Notes: generated from the letters alone by a model not told the origin. A stretch of DNA of 64,000 nucleotides from Anaerolineaceae bacterium (GCA_020634135.1 JACKCG010000004.1:310001-374000); one strand, 5' to 3'; numbered from the stretch's first letter, positions 51,796-61,160 are shown. Numbers and translations are program-made.

Positions 51796-52203
51796 ATGGT
51801 TGAGAAAATTCAGAAAACCGATGCGGAGTGGCAGGTACTGCTCAGCCCGCAGCAGTATGCTGTGCTGCGGCAGGCTGGCACGGAACGTCCTTTTACCGGG
51901 AAGTATGTGCATACCAAAGACAAAGGAACGTTTCACTGTGCTGCCTGCGGGCAGGCTCTGTTCACGTCAGATACCAAGTTCGATTCGGGTTCAGGCTGGC
52001 CGAGCTTCTGGGATGTGATCGAGCAGGGCCATGTTGAACTACATAAAGACACCAAGTTCGGCATGGTGCGGACTGAAGTCGTTTGCAGCCGCTGTGGGTC
52101 GCACCTGGGGCATGTATTTGAGGATGGTCCCGCCGATAAAACCGGTCTGCGCTACTGCATCAACTCTCTGTCGCTTGACCTGAAAACCGAGTCAGACGAG
52201 TAA
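51796..52203 (+). CDS. msrB: Peptide-methionine (R)-S-oxide reductase MsrB
   Basis: A 135-residue repair enzyme that reduces methionine-R-sulfoxide in proteins. The four zinc Cys are in HCAACGQ and CSRCGSHLGH, and the catalytic Cys is in RYCINSLSL. SGSGWPSFWD is the family's substrate pocket stretch. It is complete and stands alone (no MsrA fusion). SD GGAGGAG precedes the ATG. It probably acts in the cytoplasm, as no signal peptide is present. Confidence 0.96.
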   Translation: MVEKIQKTDAEWQVLLSPQQYAVLRQAGTERPFTGKYVHTKDKGTFHCAACGQALFTSDTKFDSGSGWPSFWDVIEQGHVELHKDTKFGMVRTEVVCSRCGSHLGHVFEDGPADKTGLRYCINSLSLDLKTESDE

Positions 52204-52215
52204 CATAACAGCTTA

Positions 52216-52256
52216 CCGAGCCAGCACGCGGCGGGTAAAACCCGGTGCTGGTTCGG
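52216..52256 (+). terminator. Long hairpin after msrB
   Basis: CCGAGCCAGCAC (52216-52227) pairs with GTGCTGGTTCGG (52245-52256), one G-U included, and an inner CGGGT/ACCCG (52232-52236, 52240-52244) extends the stem. No clear U-tract follows, so it may be a terminator or an RNA-stabilising structure. Confidence 0.5.
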
Positions 52257-52413
52257 GAGTAAAATCTCCCCGGAAATCACCTGTACGCCAACGCTTGCCC
52301 ACCTCTGCCATAGTCACCAGCACGAAGACAGGGTATATTCTGTCTCATAAGGTCCAGGCAGTATTCGTGACTGCCTCCCTGTCGAAAACGATCACTCATC
52401 GGGAATAATAACC

Positions 52414-55400
52414 TTGATTCGACGCCGTTTACCTGACATCCTGATTGCCGCGCTGCTGTTTACCCTGCCGCTGGCCCTGTTCTGGCCGCAGACGGTGGGG
52501 GGACGAACCCTGCTGCCCACCGAGAACCTCTTCCAGTACGAGCCATTCGCCACCTACGCGGAAGCCGCCGGTGCCCCGGCTGTACCCCACAATGCGTTAC
52601 TTTCCGACCTGGTGCTGGAAAACTACCAGTGGAAAACCTTCATCCGGGAGAGCATCGCCCAGGGCGAAATCCCGCTGTGGAATCCGCACCAGTTTGCCGG
52701 GATTCCATTCCTGGCCGCTGGACAGCAGTCCACGCTCTATCCCTTGAGCATCATCTATTACGTCCTGCCGCTGACCGCTGCCTATGGCTGGTTTACGGTG
52801 GTACAGCTCTGGCTGGCGGGGCTGTTTATGTACCTGTTCCTGCGCGGGCTAAACGCGGGGCGCTTCGGCGGGCTGGTGGCGGGGGTCACGTACCAGTTAA
52901 GCGCCTTTTTTGTCATCAGCGCCGTTTTCCCGATGATTATCGGCGCGGCGGCGTGGCTGCCCCTCATTCTGTTGATGGCGGAGTTCATCATCCAGCAGCG
53001 GTCCCTGTTTGGTCGTCCTTCGAGCATTCCCTGGGCGGCTATCGGCGCTGGGGCGCTGGGCTGCAACATTCTGGCGGGGCATGTTGAAATCACTTATTAC
53101 ACCCTGCTCATCACTGCGTTTTATGCCGGGCTGCGGTTGGCCCTCACCCGCCGTTCGCTCGTGAATCTCTGGCGACACATCGTCCAGCGTGGGGCATGGC
53201 TGGCCGTGATGGTCGCGCTTGGCCTGGGGATTGGCGCGGTGCAGTTCATCCCCCTGTTTGAACTGGTGAGCGTCAATTTTCGCTCGGATTCGGCCACGTA
53301 TGAGCAGGTCATCAGTTGGGCGCACCCGCCCCGTGATGTCGTGCAGTTCGCCATGCCGAATTTTTATGGCAGTCCGGCGCAGCACACCTATTTTGATGTG
53401 TTTACGGGCGAAACTGCCCCGGTGACGGTCAATGCCGCCGGGAACGCGATTAACAATACCGATTGGGGCATCAAGAATTACGTTGAAGGGGCGCTTTACC
53501 TGGGGATTCTGCCGCTGGCGTTGGCGCTGTTTGCAGTAGTAGTAGCAATGGTGCGCGGGCGAGGCGTGCCTCGCCCCTACGGGGAGGGCGAGGAAATTGC
53601 CGTAAACGAAACGGTAGCGGCGCACGGCGGCGCGCCCTTACGGGAATATAATCCTCCCTACCGCCTGATCTTCGCGCTGCTAACCCTGCTCGGCCTGACG
53701 TTCATGTTCGGGCTTCCGACCTATCGCCTGCTGTACATGCTGCCGGGGATCAGCCAACTGCATTCCCCGTTCCGCTGGATTTTCGCAGTGACGCTGGGCG
53801 TGGCGGTTCTGGCCGGGTTCGGCGCGGATGTGCTGACTAACGCTGATAAATCATGCCGGAAATGGGCGGGACGGTTCGGGTATGCGCTGGTCGGTGGCGG
53901 GGTGGTCGTGCTGGGCGGGCTGCTCCTCAGCCGGGTTTTCTACGTGCAGGTCGAGCCGCTGATCGAGCGCATTTTTACCGGGATGGCGAAAGCGCCGGAT
54001 GCCTTCTCCGATGCCCGCACGTTTTACAGCTACCAGTTCACCAACGTGCTGACCTTCGGCGTGATGCTGGTCGGCGCGGGCGTGGTGTTTTTGTGGAAGA
54101 ATAGAACCCTCACCCCCGATGTATCCGTAGGGCCGCACGGCGGTGCGCCCGTACCCATAACGCCACGTTTCCCGTTGTGGCAGGTATTTGCCGTCGGATT
54201 GATCGCCGCTGACCTGATGATCGCCTCGTGGGGGTTCAATCCGGCGTCCGACCCGGCTCTACTGGACTATACACCCCCGGCGATTGAGTGGCTTCTGCAA
54301 CAAGAGGGCGACTGGCGCTATACGACGCTGGATGACCCGAATCCGCCCCATCGGCCAATCATGAACGCCAATATGGGCTGGCGCTACGGCCTGGACGACA
54401 TTCGTGGCTACGAGAGCATCATCCCCAAACAGTATGTTGACTTTATGAGCCAGCTTGCCCCGCAGACGCAGTTGGAATACAACCGCATCGCGCCGCTCTA
54501 CACCGATTACGATGATGGCTTCGACTATGTGGACGCGCTCAACTCGCCGCTGCTCGGCGCTCTGAATGTGCGCTATGTCATCACGCACCGCTCGGTCACG
54601 CTGCCGGAAGAACTCACGACCAGCATTGACCCGCGTCGTATTCCCCCGTCCTGGCGGCTGGCGTACGAAGATGACGCCGTGCGCATCTGGGAACATGGCT
54701 ACCTGCCCCGCGCTGTAGTGGTGTGGGAACACGGGGGTGGGAAACCGGATATTACCGGGAATAACTGGGGAATTGAATTCAATGTCACCATCGAACACGA
54801 CACCGGGCGCGAGAAAGTGCTGCACGCCAACCTGTATGCTGATGTGGAATCCTGGTTGGTCGTGAGCGAGTCATACTTCCCCGGCTGGCGGGCGTATGTG
54901 CGGCCACGCGGCGGCGGCGATGATACCGAGAAACCGCTGCCGGTGGAACTCGTCAGCGGCAATTTCCAGGGCGTGAATCTTTCCCCAGCGGTGCTGGAGG
55001 AAACCTTCGCCGGAATCTATGATACGCTGCCCGATACACAGCGTCGTGCCCTGGATGACCGTCAGGTGACAGTCCGTATGGTGTACAGCCCGGCCAGTTT
55101 CCAGGTGGGATTGTTTGGCTCGGTTATCAGTGGGGCGTTGGCGGTATTTGGTGTGGGGGTGTGGCTTTGGCGGCTGCTCTTTGGGACGGCGGCTGACGCG
55201 GCCAGCGGCGTCTCGCGGGTCGCCCGGAACAGTGTCGCGCCAATCATCCTCAACCTGTTCAACCGGGGCATTGACTTCGCCTTCGCCTTCATCATGCTGC
55301 GTATCCTGGGGCCGGAGGGCGCGGGTATCTACTTTTACGCCGGGATCGTGTTTATCTGGTTCGATATTTTCACAAACTTCGGCCTGAACCTGTTCCTCAC

Positions 55401-56724
55401 GCGGGAAGTCGCCCGTGACCGGAGCCACGCCGGGCGCTACTTCTTCAATACGAGTGCGTTACGGCTGCTGCTGGTACTGGCGGGTGTGCCGCTGCTGCTC
55501 GGCTTCCTATTCCTGCGGCAGGCGACGGTTGAGCCGCCACTGACGCAGGAGGCGCTTTTCGCCATTGGTCTGCTGTATATCGGCTTGCTTCCCAACAGCC
55601 TCAGTACAGGGATGACCGCGCTTTTCTACGCCTTCGAACAGGCCGAATACCCGGCGGCGGTGGCGACGGTGGCGACTATCAATAAGGCTGTGTTGGGGCT
55701 GGTTGCGCTGCTGATGGGCTTCGGTGTGGTTGGGCTGGCGGGCGTGAGCATCATCACAAATATCCTGACGCTGGCGATTCTCATTTATGGCGGACGCAAG
55801 CTGATTGGGTGGGGCAGAGCGACCCCACCCCCTACCCCCCTCCCCGCAACGCAAGGAGGGGGAACCACCCGGCTTGACCGCAAGCTGCTGCGCGGCATGG
55901 TGGGCGAAGGCTGGCCGCTGATGCTCAACCACTTCCTGGCGACTATCTTCTTCCAGATTGACGTGGTGATTATCCAGGGGATACACGGTGATAACATGGT
56001 CGGGCAGTACAGCGTGGCCTATAAGTGGATTTCGGCGCTGAATATCATCCCATCCTTTTTCACCCAGGCAATGCTGCCAATCATGTCCCGGCAGGCACAC
56101 GAGGACAAAGACGCGCTGCGCCGGAATTATATTCTGGCGATTAAGCTGCTGGTCAGCGTTGCCGTGCCGGTGGCGATTGTCTTCACGGCGCTGGCTTATG
56201 TGTTGACTGGCCTGCTCGGCGGTGCGGAGTTCCTGCCGGACGGGGCAATTGCCACCCAGTTGATGATCTGGAGTATCCCGATTGGTTGGATGAACAGCCT
56301 TACACAGTATGTCTTGATCGCGCTCGACCTCCAGCGACGTATCACGCGGGCATTTGTGATCGCAGTGACGTTTAACATCGTGGGCAACCTGATCTTTATC
56401 CCGCAATACGGCTATCAGGCGGCGGCGATTATCACGATTTTCTCGGAAGCGATTCTGCTGCTGCCGTTTGCGCTGCTGCTGCACGGGGCGTTGGGGCGGT
56501 TGCCCTGGGCCGGGATGCTGTGGCGCGAGGCCGTCGCCGGGTCAGTGATGGTAGCGGTTCTGGTGATTGGCTGGCCTATTCAACCGTTTCTGGCCCTGGT
56601 GGTGGCGGGTGTCGCCTATGCCGGGGCACTGCTGGGGCTGCGACCCTTCAGCGCGGACGAATTGGGGCGGCTGGGGCCGCTGCTGCCCGGCAGGTTGCGC
56701 CGGTTGATTCCGGTGGGGCGGTAG
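52414..56724 (+). CDS. YfhO-type membrane glycosyltransferase fused to a polysaccharide flippase (1436 residues)
   Basis: Residues 1-~905 form a YfhO-like GT-C membrane protein: a first helix, then PTENLFQYEPFATYA, then IPLWNPHQFAGIPFLA on the outer loop, many helices, and a large outer beta domain with the YfhO-typical ESYFPGWRAYV. From ~930 to 1436 a complete MOP-type flippase follows (AGIYFYAGIVFIWFDIFTNFGLN; DMVGQYSVAYKW-like GQYSVAYKW; IPQYGYQAAAI). The frame is uninterrupted. One polypeptide could thus glycosylate and flip lipid-linked glycans. The start is a TTG with a weak SD. Three palindromic repeat inserts lie in its loops (see separate entries). Fusion is certain on sequence; function is inferred. 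Confidence 0.88.
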   Translation: MIRRRLPDILIAALLFTLPLALFWPQTVGGRTLLPTENLFQYEPFATYAEAAGAPAVPHNALLSDLVLENYQWKTFIRESIAQGEIPLWNPHQFAGIPFLAAGQQSTLYPLSIIYYVLPLTAAYGWFTVVQLWLAGLFMYLFLRGLNAGRFGGLVAGVTYQLSAFFVISAVFPMIIGAAAWLPLILLMAEFIIQQRSLFGRPSSIPWAAIGAGALGCNILAGHVEITYYTLLITAFYAGLRLALTRRSLVNLWRHIVQRGAWLAVMVALGLGIGAVQFIPLFELVSVNFRSDSATYEQVISWAHPPRDVVQFAMPNFYGSPAQHTYFDVFTGETAPVTVNAAGNAINNTDWGIKNYVEGALYLGILPLALALFAVVVAMVRGRGVPRPYGEGEEIAVNETVAAHGGAPLREYNPPYRLIFALLTLLGLTFMFGLPTYRLLYMLPGISQLHSPFRWIFAVTLGVAVLAGFGADVLTNADKSCRKWAGRFGYALVGGGVVVLGGLLLSRVFYVQVEPLIERIFTGMAKAPDAFSDARTFYSYQFTNVLTFGVMLVGAGVVFLWKNRTLTPDVSVGPHGGAPVPITPRFPLWQVFAVGLIAADLMIASWGFNPASDPALLDYTPPAIEWLLQQEGDWRYTTLDDPNPPHRPIMNANMGWRYGLDDIRGYESIIPKQYVDFMSQLAPQTQLEYNRIAPLYTDYDDGFDYVDALNSPLLGALNVRYVITHRSVTLPEELTTSIDPRRIPPSWRLAYEDDAVRIWEHGYLPRAVVVWEHGGGKPDITGNNWGIEFNVTIEHDTGREKVLHANLYADVESWLVVSESYFPGWRAYVRPRGGGDDTEKPLPVELVSGNFQGVNLSPAVLEETFAGIYDTLPDTQRRALDDRQVTVRMVYSPASFQVGLFGSVISGALAVFGVGVWLWRLLFGTAADAASGVSRVARNSVAPIILNLFNRGIDFAFAFIMLRILGPEGAGIYFYAGIVFIWFDIFTNFGLNLFLTREVARDRSHAGRYFFNTSALRLLLVLAGVPLLLGFLFLRQATVEPPLTQEALFAIGLLYIGLLPNSLSTGMTALFYAFEQAEYPAAVATVATINKAVLGLVALLMGFGVVGLAGVSIITNILTLAILIYGGRKLIGWGRATPPPTPLPATQGGGTTRLDRKLLRGMVGEGWPLMLNHFLATIFFQIDVVIIQGIHGDNMVGQYSVAYKWISALNIIPSFFTQAMLPIMSRQAHEDKDALRRNYILAIKLLVSVAVPVAIVFTALAYVLTGLLGGAEFLPDGAIATQLMIWSIPIGWMNSLTQYVLIALDLQRRITRAFVIAVTFNIVGNLIFIPQYGYQAAAIITIFSEAILLLPFALLLHGALGRLPWAGMLWREAVAGSVMVAVLVIGWPIQPFLALVVAGVAYAGALLGLRPFSADELGRLGPLLPGRLRRLIPVGR
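53557..53580. repeat. Dispersed palindrome inside the fusion gene (insert 1a)
   Basis: GGGCGAG-gcgtgc-CTCGCCC plus CTAC, the same arms and tail as the intergenic element at 17611-17634. It is in frame and codes for GRGVPRPY in a loop near residues 382-389. Confidence 0.6.
53614..53641. repeat. 28-base palindromic repeat inside the fusion gene (insert 1b)
   Basis: A near-palindromic 28-base element starting GTAGCGGCGCACGG. It matches the element at 54127-54154 at 24 of 28 positions and is read in the same frame, coding for VAAHGGAPL. Confidence 0.65.
54127..54154. repeat. 28-base palindromic repeat inside the fusion gene (insert 2)
   Basis: Second copy, starting GTAGGGCCGCACGG, 24 of 28 positions identical to the copy at 53614 and in the same frame, coding for VGPHGGAPV in a loop near residue 575. 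Confidence 0.65.
55821..55866. repeat. C-rich palindromic insert in the flippase half (insert 3)
   Basis: CCCCCTCC (55836-55843) and GGAGGGGG (55855-55862) form a perfect inverted repeat within a C-rich then G-rich stretch. In frame it codes for a TPPPTPLPATQGGGTT loop that flippases lack at this place, between two membrane helices near residues 1135-1150. Confidence 0.6.
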
Positions 56725-56796
56725 TTGGTTGATAGTGGGCGATTATCGGCAGGGCATAATAATGCGGTTTAATAATTTTCAGGGGGCAACAGCAGT

Positions 56797-57942
56797 ATGA
56801 CGGTATCATTATGGCAGGCGAATGGTGACCAGCCGGTGCGTGAAGTGGATTTCCTGGTGGTGGGCGCTGGGCTGGTGGGGTGTGCGGCGGCGTACTTCGC
56901 GGCGCAGGCCGGGCGACAGGTGACGATTACCGAGGCGCGGGACGTGGCGTTGGGGGCAAGCAGTCGCAACGCCGGGTTCATGATTACCGGGCTTGACACG
57001 TATTACCACCACGCCGCCGCCCGCTATGGTCTGCCGGTGGTACGAGAAATGTGGGCGCTCTCGCAAAAGACGCACAGTTACTTGCACGAATTCGCCCGCA
57101 AGGGGAACGTCAAACTTGATAAATGTGGTTCGCTCCTGCTGGCCGAATCGCCCGAAGAAGCGAAGGAACTTGAACTGGCGGCGCGGGCGCTCCAGGCGGA
57201 CGGCATTGACGTGGAGTTCCACAGCAGCGATCCGCTGAAGCGCGGTTATTACGCGGCAGTCGGCCAGCCCTGGGATGCAGCGGTACAGCCCTACGAAATG
57301 GTGCAAACGATCTTCCGCGAAAGCGGCGCGGAACTGGTCAGCAATAACGAAATGTATGCCTTTGAGCAGGGTGCCAACGGGATTGTCACAGTGTATACCC
57401 GCCAGATCGTGTTCCAGGCACGGGCGGTCATGCTGTGTACCAACGCCTATTCTCCCCAGGTTGACCCGTACTTTGTCGGCAAAGTGATCCCAACGCGGGC
57501 GCAGTGTATCGCCACTGCTCCGCTAAAGAACGGCCCGGTGCTCAACACCTGCGGTTACAGCGATTATGGCTATATGTACTACCGGGACACGTTTGATGGG
57601 CGACTGCTCATCGGCGGCGGGCGCAAGCAGAACAAGCCGCTGGAAAATGACACCACCGATGACCGCATCACCGACCCGGTACAGCGTGTACTGGAAAACT
57701 ACCTGCGCGAGAAGTTTCCGGATGTAGACGCCCCGGTAGAGCGCCGATGGGCGGGGATTATGGGCTTCAGTGCCGATGGATTGCCGCTAGTGGGCACACT
57801 GCCGAGCCAGTCACAGGTGGGCTTTGCGGTGGGCTTTCACGGTCACGGTCTGGCAATGGGCGTGGGGACGGCGGAACGTGCAGTGGATATGTTGCTAAAC
57901 GGCGCAAACCCCGGCGCGGTGGCCGCCCGGCGGATGGAGTGA
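56797..57942 (+). CDS. FAD-dependent oxidoreductase of the DAO family
   Basis: A 381-residue flavoenzyme related to glycine, gamma-glutamylputrescine and D-amino acid oxidases. The FAD motif VVGAGLVGCAAAYFAAQAG begins at ~22, followed by EARDVALGASSRNAGFM, a common stretch of the OrdL/PuuB-like group. The C-terminus has RRWAGIMGFSADGLPLVG and GFHGHGLAMG. Unlike the oxidase at 33608, no MSOX-type covalent FAD Cys motif is seen. Substrate is likely an amine or amino acid. No pathway genes are adjacent. Confidence 0.88.
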   Translation: MTVSLWQANGDQPVREVDFLVVGAGLVGCAAAYFAAQAGRQVTITEARDVALGASSRNAGFMITGLDTYYHHAAARYGLPVVREMWALSQKTHSYLHEFARKGNVKLDKCGSLLLAESPEEAKELELAARALQADGIDVEFHSSDPLKRGYYAAVGQPWDAAVQPYEMVQTIFRESGAELVSNNEMYAFEQGANGIVTVYTRQIVFQARAVMLCTNAYSPQVDPYFVGKVIPTRAQCIATAPLKNGPVLNTCGYSDYGYMYYRDTFDGRLLIGGGRKQNKPLENDTTDDRITDPVQRVLENYLREKFPDVDAPVERRWAGIMGFSADGLPLVGTLPSQSQVGFAVGFHGHGLAMGVGTAERAVDMLLNGANPGAVAARRME

Positions 57943-58226
57943 GAGACTTCGCGTCTTTCGTAAATTTTCGTTGCCCGGATACAGTGGTGGTGTCATAATC
58001 CCGACTTTTACTTTTCATTACATACTTGAACATGTATCTTTAGTTCTTGTGTGTTAATCAACGAGATCAGTCGAAATGGATTGTGTGCCCGTAAGTCAGA
58101 TGGCGAACTCGTTATCGGCTGGGATGCTATTGAGCAAATTTCTTTTAGCGGTGGTCGGCCTGAATTTCTGCCCTGCACAGGGGTGAAAGTCTTCAAACAA
58201 CGTCGAGTCTTGGAGAGAGATTTTTT

Positions 58227-59537
58227 ATGCGGGTTCTAATTGCCATTCACGGATTCCTTCCGACCCACCGTGCAGGTGCCGAAAGAGCGGCAGAACGTAT
58301 TGCCAAATACCTGATCTCCATCAATTATGAAGTTGAGGTATTCGCGCTTGAGCGTTACGATAGCCCTGATGTGCGCATTGAAACAGATACTTATCAATCT
58401 GTTATATGCCACCGATTGCACTACGATATCAGCAATTCTGGCTTTATGGATTCGGTGCGATTCGAAAATCAGGATGTTGCTCAAAACTTGCGCGAGGTTC
58501 TCCTTCATGGAAATTTCGACCTCATGCATATTGTCAGTGGCTATTTACTCGGCGGTCAGGTCATTGATATTGCCCATGAGTTAGGCGTGCCAGTTGCGAT
58601 TACATTGACAGAATACTGGTTCATGTGTGGGCGCTTAAACCTGCTACAGGAAGATGGTACGCTGTGTACTGGCCCGGAAACGCACCAAAAATGTGCGGTT
58701 TGCAGCTTAGAAGAGAAACGTCGTTACAAGTTGCCGAAGCATTATCTTCCCAATGTAATGAATACCGTATGGGCTGTTATACAGAATACGCCTCTTATTC
58801 AGAAGGAATTGGCATTGGTCGCCAGGCGGCAGACTGTTTTACGGAGTGCCTTGAGCCGGGCCGACCTTGTCATTAGTCCTTCCAATTTTCTCATTAGCAA
58901 GTTCCGCGAATTTGGGTTTGATACCGATAACTGGGTCATGATCCGGCATGGCATTGATCATCAGCTCCAGCCTGCTTTGGCGGATGAGTCATCGCAGACG
59001 CTGCGTGTTGGCTATATCGGGCAATTGAAACCCCATAAAGGACTTGATCTGCTGGTTGATGCCGTTATAGATCTACTCGGTGAGAATAGGAACTTGAGTC
59101 TGGATATATGGGGAATTCAGACTCCGGGCGCATATCTTGACCAGCTAGAAGCAAAATCCAACCCATTTTCAGGCATCCGTTGGCGGGGTGGATTTCAGGG
59201 CGACGAATTGGCGCAAGTATTCAGCACACTGGATGTGGTCGTTATCCCATCACGCTGGTACGAGAACTGCCCAACAGTTATTCTGGAAGCTTATAGAATG
59301 CGGACACCTGTCATTGCAACCCGTCTAGGGGGAATGATCGAACTGGTTGGACAGGATAAAGGCGGGTTGTCTTTCGAACTGAATAACGCTCACGATCTGG
59401 CCGGGCAAATTCGCCGGTTGCTGGATGACCCCAAGCTGCTTCCACATCTTAAACAGAATATTCCTTACGTCAAAACCGGGACTGAAGAGATTGCCGAGAT
59501 AGTGAGTCAGTATCAAAAGCTAGTCGCTGTTTCTTAG
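58227..59537 (+). CDS. GT4-family glycosyltransferase, AT-richer than its neighbours
   Basis: A 436-residue GT-B enzyme. The N-terminal GFLPTHRAGAERAAERIAKYL carries the acceptor loop. The C-terminal domain has VGYIGQLKPHKGLDLLVDAV and VVIPSRWYENCPTVILEAYRMRTPVIAT, with the E-x7-E-type element (ENCPTVILE) that binds the nucleotide sugar. Several Cys (FMCGRLNLLQ; HQKCAVCSL) might bind a metal, as in some GT4 relatives. Base composition is visibly more AT-rich than around it, and it sits between gene-poor gaps (57943-58226 and 59538-59879), consistent with acquisition by transfer. Confidence 0.9.
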   Translation: MRVLIAIHGFLPTHRAGAERAAERIAKYLISINYEVEVFALERYDSPDVRIETDTYQSVICHRLHYDISNSGFMDSVRFENQDVAQNLREVLLHGNFDLMHIVSGYLLGGQVIDIAHELGVPVAITLTEYWFMCGRLNLLQEDGTLCTGPETHQKCAVCSLEEKRRYKLPKHYLPNVMNTVWAVIQNTPLIQKELALVARRQTVLRSALSRADLVISPSNFLISKFREFGFDTDNWVMIRHGIDHQLQPALADESSQTLRVGYIGQLKPHKGLDLLVDAVIDLLGENRNLSLDIWGIQTPGAYLDQLEAKSNPFSGIRWRGGFQGDELAQVFSTLDVVVIPSRWYENCPTVILEAYRMRTPVIATRLGGMIELVGQDKGGLSFELNNAHDLAGQIRRLLDDPKLLPHLKQNIPYVKTGTEEIAEIVSQYQKLVAVS

Positions 59538-59879
59538 ATAGTGGGTTTTCACGCTCACAGGCTGGCGATGTGCCGGTTATGTCGGGGTAGATGTCCGTAA
59601 TGGGGTAGGGCGATCAATATTTCTGCTCACTTCCCAACAGATACCACCTGTGTTAAACTCTGTTTCATCCTCCAATCCCGCCGCGTGGCGGGCGAGTGCG
59701 TGGAAAGCTGGTGACTTCTCATGACCATCATCGTACAGCAGTAACGGTGTTCTCCGAACGGTCTGGCCGGGGGCAGCGGGGCGTTTAGCGTCGTGTCCGC
59801 CGTTGTTTGGCGTCCCCCGTACCAGAGACAGATTCCCCGTTGAACTGCTGTATGAATTGCATACCATGAGAGGTACACT
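59538..59879. other. Intergenic region upstream of the MFS gene
   Basis: A minus-strand frame of about 110 codons crosses this gap, but it overlaps the start of the MFS gene and shows no family features. I see no convincing gene. A short hairpin CCCGCC-gcgt-GGCGGG lies at about 59677-59692. No dependable promoter was found. Confidence 0.35.
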
Positions 59880-61148
59880 GTGAAAACGCACCGTTTTTCC
59901 GGGTTGTGGCGTCACCCGGATTTCATGAAACTCTGGATCGGCCAGACCATCTCCGAATTTGGATCGCGCATCTCCCGTGAAGGCATTCCTCTCACGGCGG
60001 TACTCATGCTGGCAGCCACTCCGGAGCAGATGAGCTGGTTGGTGGCCTGTGCTTCCGCACCAGTACTCCTGCTCGGCTTGTTCGCGGGGGTGTGGGTAGA
60101 TCGCCTGCCGCGCCGCCCGGTCATGATTGCTGCTGATCTGGGTAGGCTCCTGCTCCTGCTGACAATTCCTTTCGCCGCGCTGACTGGCACACTCACATTA
60201 ACCCTGCTGCTCGTCGTCACCGTTGGGATGAGTATTTTGTCGTTGTTCTTCGGGCTGGCATACCGTGCCGCACTGCCAGGACTGGTCGAACGCCAGCACG
60301 TGCTGGAAGCCAACACCAAACTGTCAACGACTGATTCGCTGGCGGAAATCGGCGGCCCAGCGGTAGCGGGACTGTTGATTCAGGTCATAACCGCGCCGCT
60401 GGCAGTCTTTTTCGATGCCTTCTCATTCCTGTTCTCGGCGGTCAGCGTGGCGGTTATCCGCAAGCCTGAAAACCGCGCCGTCTTTGCCGAACGCGGGACG
60501 ATGTGGCGCGACATCCGCGCCGGATTGGATGTGATCGCCGGGCATCCGATTTTGCGGACGATGGGAATCGGCGTGCTGTTGAGGAGCTTCTTTGGCAGCT
60601 TCTTCGGTGTGCTGTACGCGCTCTATGCGGTGCGTAACCTGGGACTCTCCCCGGCGCTGCTCGGTATCGTCGTTGCCTCTGGGGGTATTGGTGCGTTGAT
60701 GGGTACTTTGTTGGCGGAGTACGTACCGCGCCGCTTCGGGCTGGGGCGGACATTGATTGGTGCGCTGCTGGTGGGTAGTGTAACGAACCTGCTGATTCCG
60801 CTGGCGGGCGGTGCGCCCCTGGTCGCCGCTGGGATACTGATTATCGGACAGATTATCAATGATGGCGCGATGGCACTCTACCAGATCAACGAACTGACAT
60901 TTCTTCAGGTGAGTGTGCCGGATCATATGCTGGGGCGGGCGAACGCGACCATTGGTTTTGGCGCGGAGGGCATCGCCCCGATTGGCGCACTGGTCGGCGG
61001 GTTACTGGCGGGCATGATCGGGACGCGCGAGACGCTGTGGGTCGCGGTGCTGGGCGGCCTGTTCACGGCGATCTGGATGGCCGTTTCACCGCTGCGGGCG
61101 CTGCGGCGCTATCCAACCCAGTTGGAGGGAGTTGAAGTGATCGGGTAA
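59880..61148 (+). CDS. Major facilitator superfamily exporter
   Basis: A 422-residue protein with twelve predicted helices of the MFS_3/enterobactin-exporter-like group. WRHPDFMKLWIGQTISEFGSRIS and the loop GVWVDRLPRRPVMIAADLGR (an MFS motif-A variant) are typical. GTG start has GAGAGG six bases upstream. Related proteins export drugs, macrolides or siderophores; the substrate here is unknown. It is convergent with the ABC permease, with a hairpin between them. Confidence 0.9.
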   Translation: MKTHRFSGLWRHPDFMKLWIGQTISEFGSRISREGIPLTAVLMLAATPEQMSWLVACASAPVLLLGLFAGVWVDRLPRRPVMIAADLGRLLLLLTIPFAALTGTLTLTLLLVVTVGMSILSLFFGLAYRAALPGLVERQHVLEANTKLSTTDSLAEIGGPAVAGLLIQVITAPLAVFFDAFSFLFSAVSVAVIRKPENRAVFAERGTMWRDIRAGLDVIAGHPILRTMGIGVLLRSFFGSFFGVLYALYAVRNLGLSPALLGIVVASGGIGALMGTLLAEYVPRRFGLGRTLIGALLVGSVTNLLIPLAGGAPLVAAGILIIGQIINDGAMALYQINELTFLQVSVPDHMLGRANATIGFGAEGIAPIGALVGGLLAGMIGTRETLWVAVLGGLFTAIWMAVSPLRALRRYPTQLEGVEVIG

Positions 61149-61160
61149 ACAGACTGGTAT

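Noticed and set aside
55507..56484. Minus-strand open frame of 325 codons
   Set aside because: Antisense to the flippase half of the fusion gene; its composition (Gln/Arg/His-rich) is typical of a shadow frame.
58008..58239. Short frames on both strands between the flavin oxidoreductase and the GT4 gene
   Set aside because: About 62 codons each, no SD, and they overlap each other; no recognisable domain.
59840..59867. TTGAAC - 16 bases - TACCAT as promoter of the MFS gene
   Set aside because: The predicted start of transcription would fall after the GAGAGG that seems to be the SD, leaving almost no leader.
59577..59915. Minus-strand frame of 112 codons upstream of the MFS gene
   Set aside because: It overlaps the MFS start, has no SD or family features, and ends in low-quality composition.
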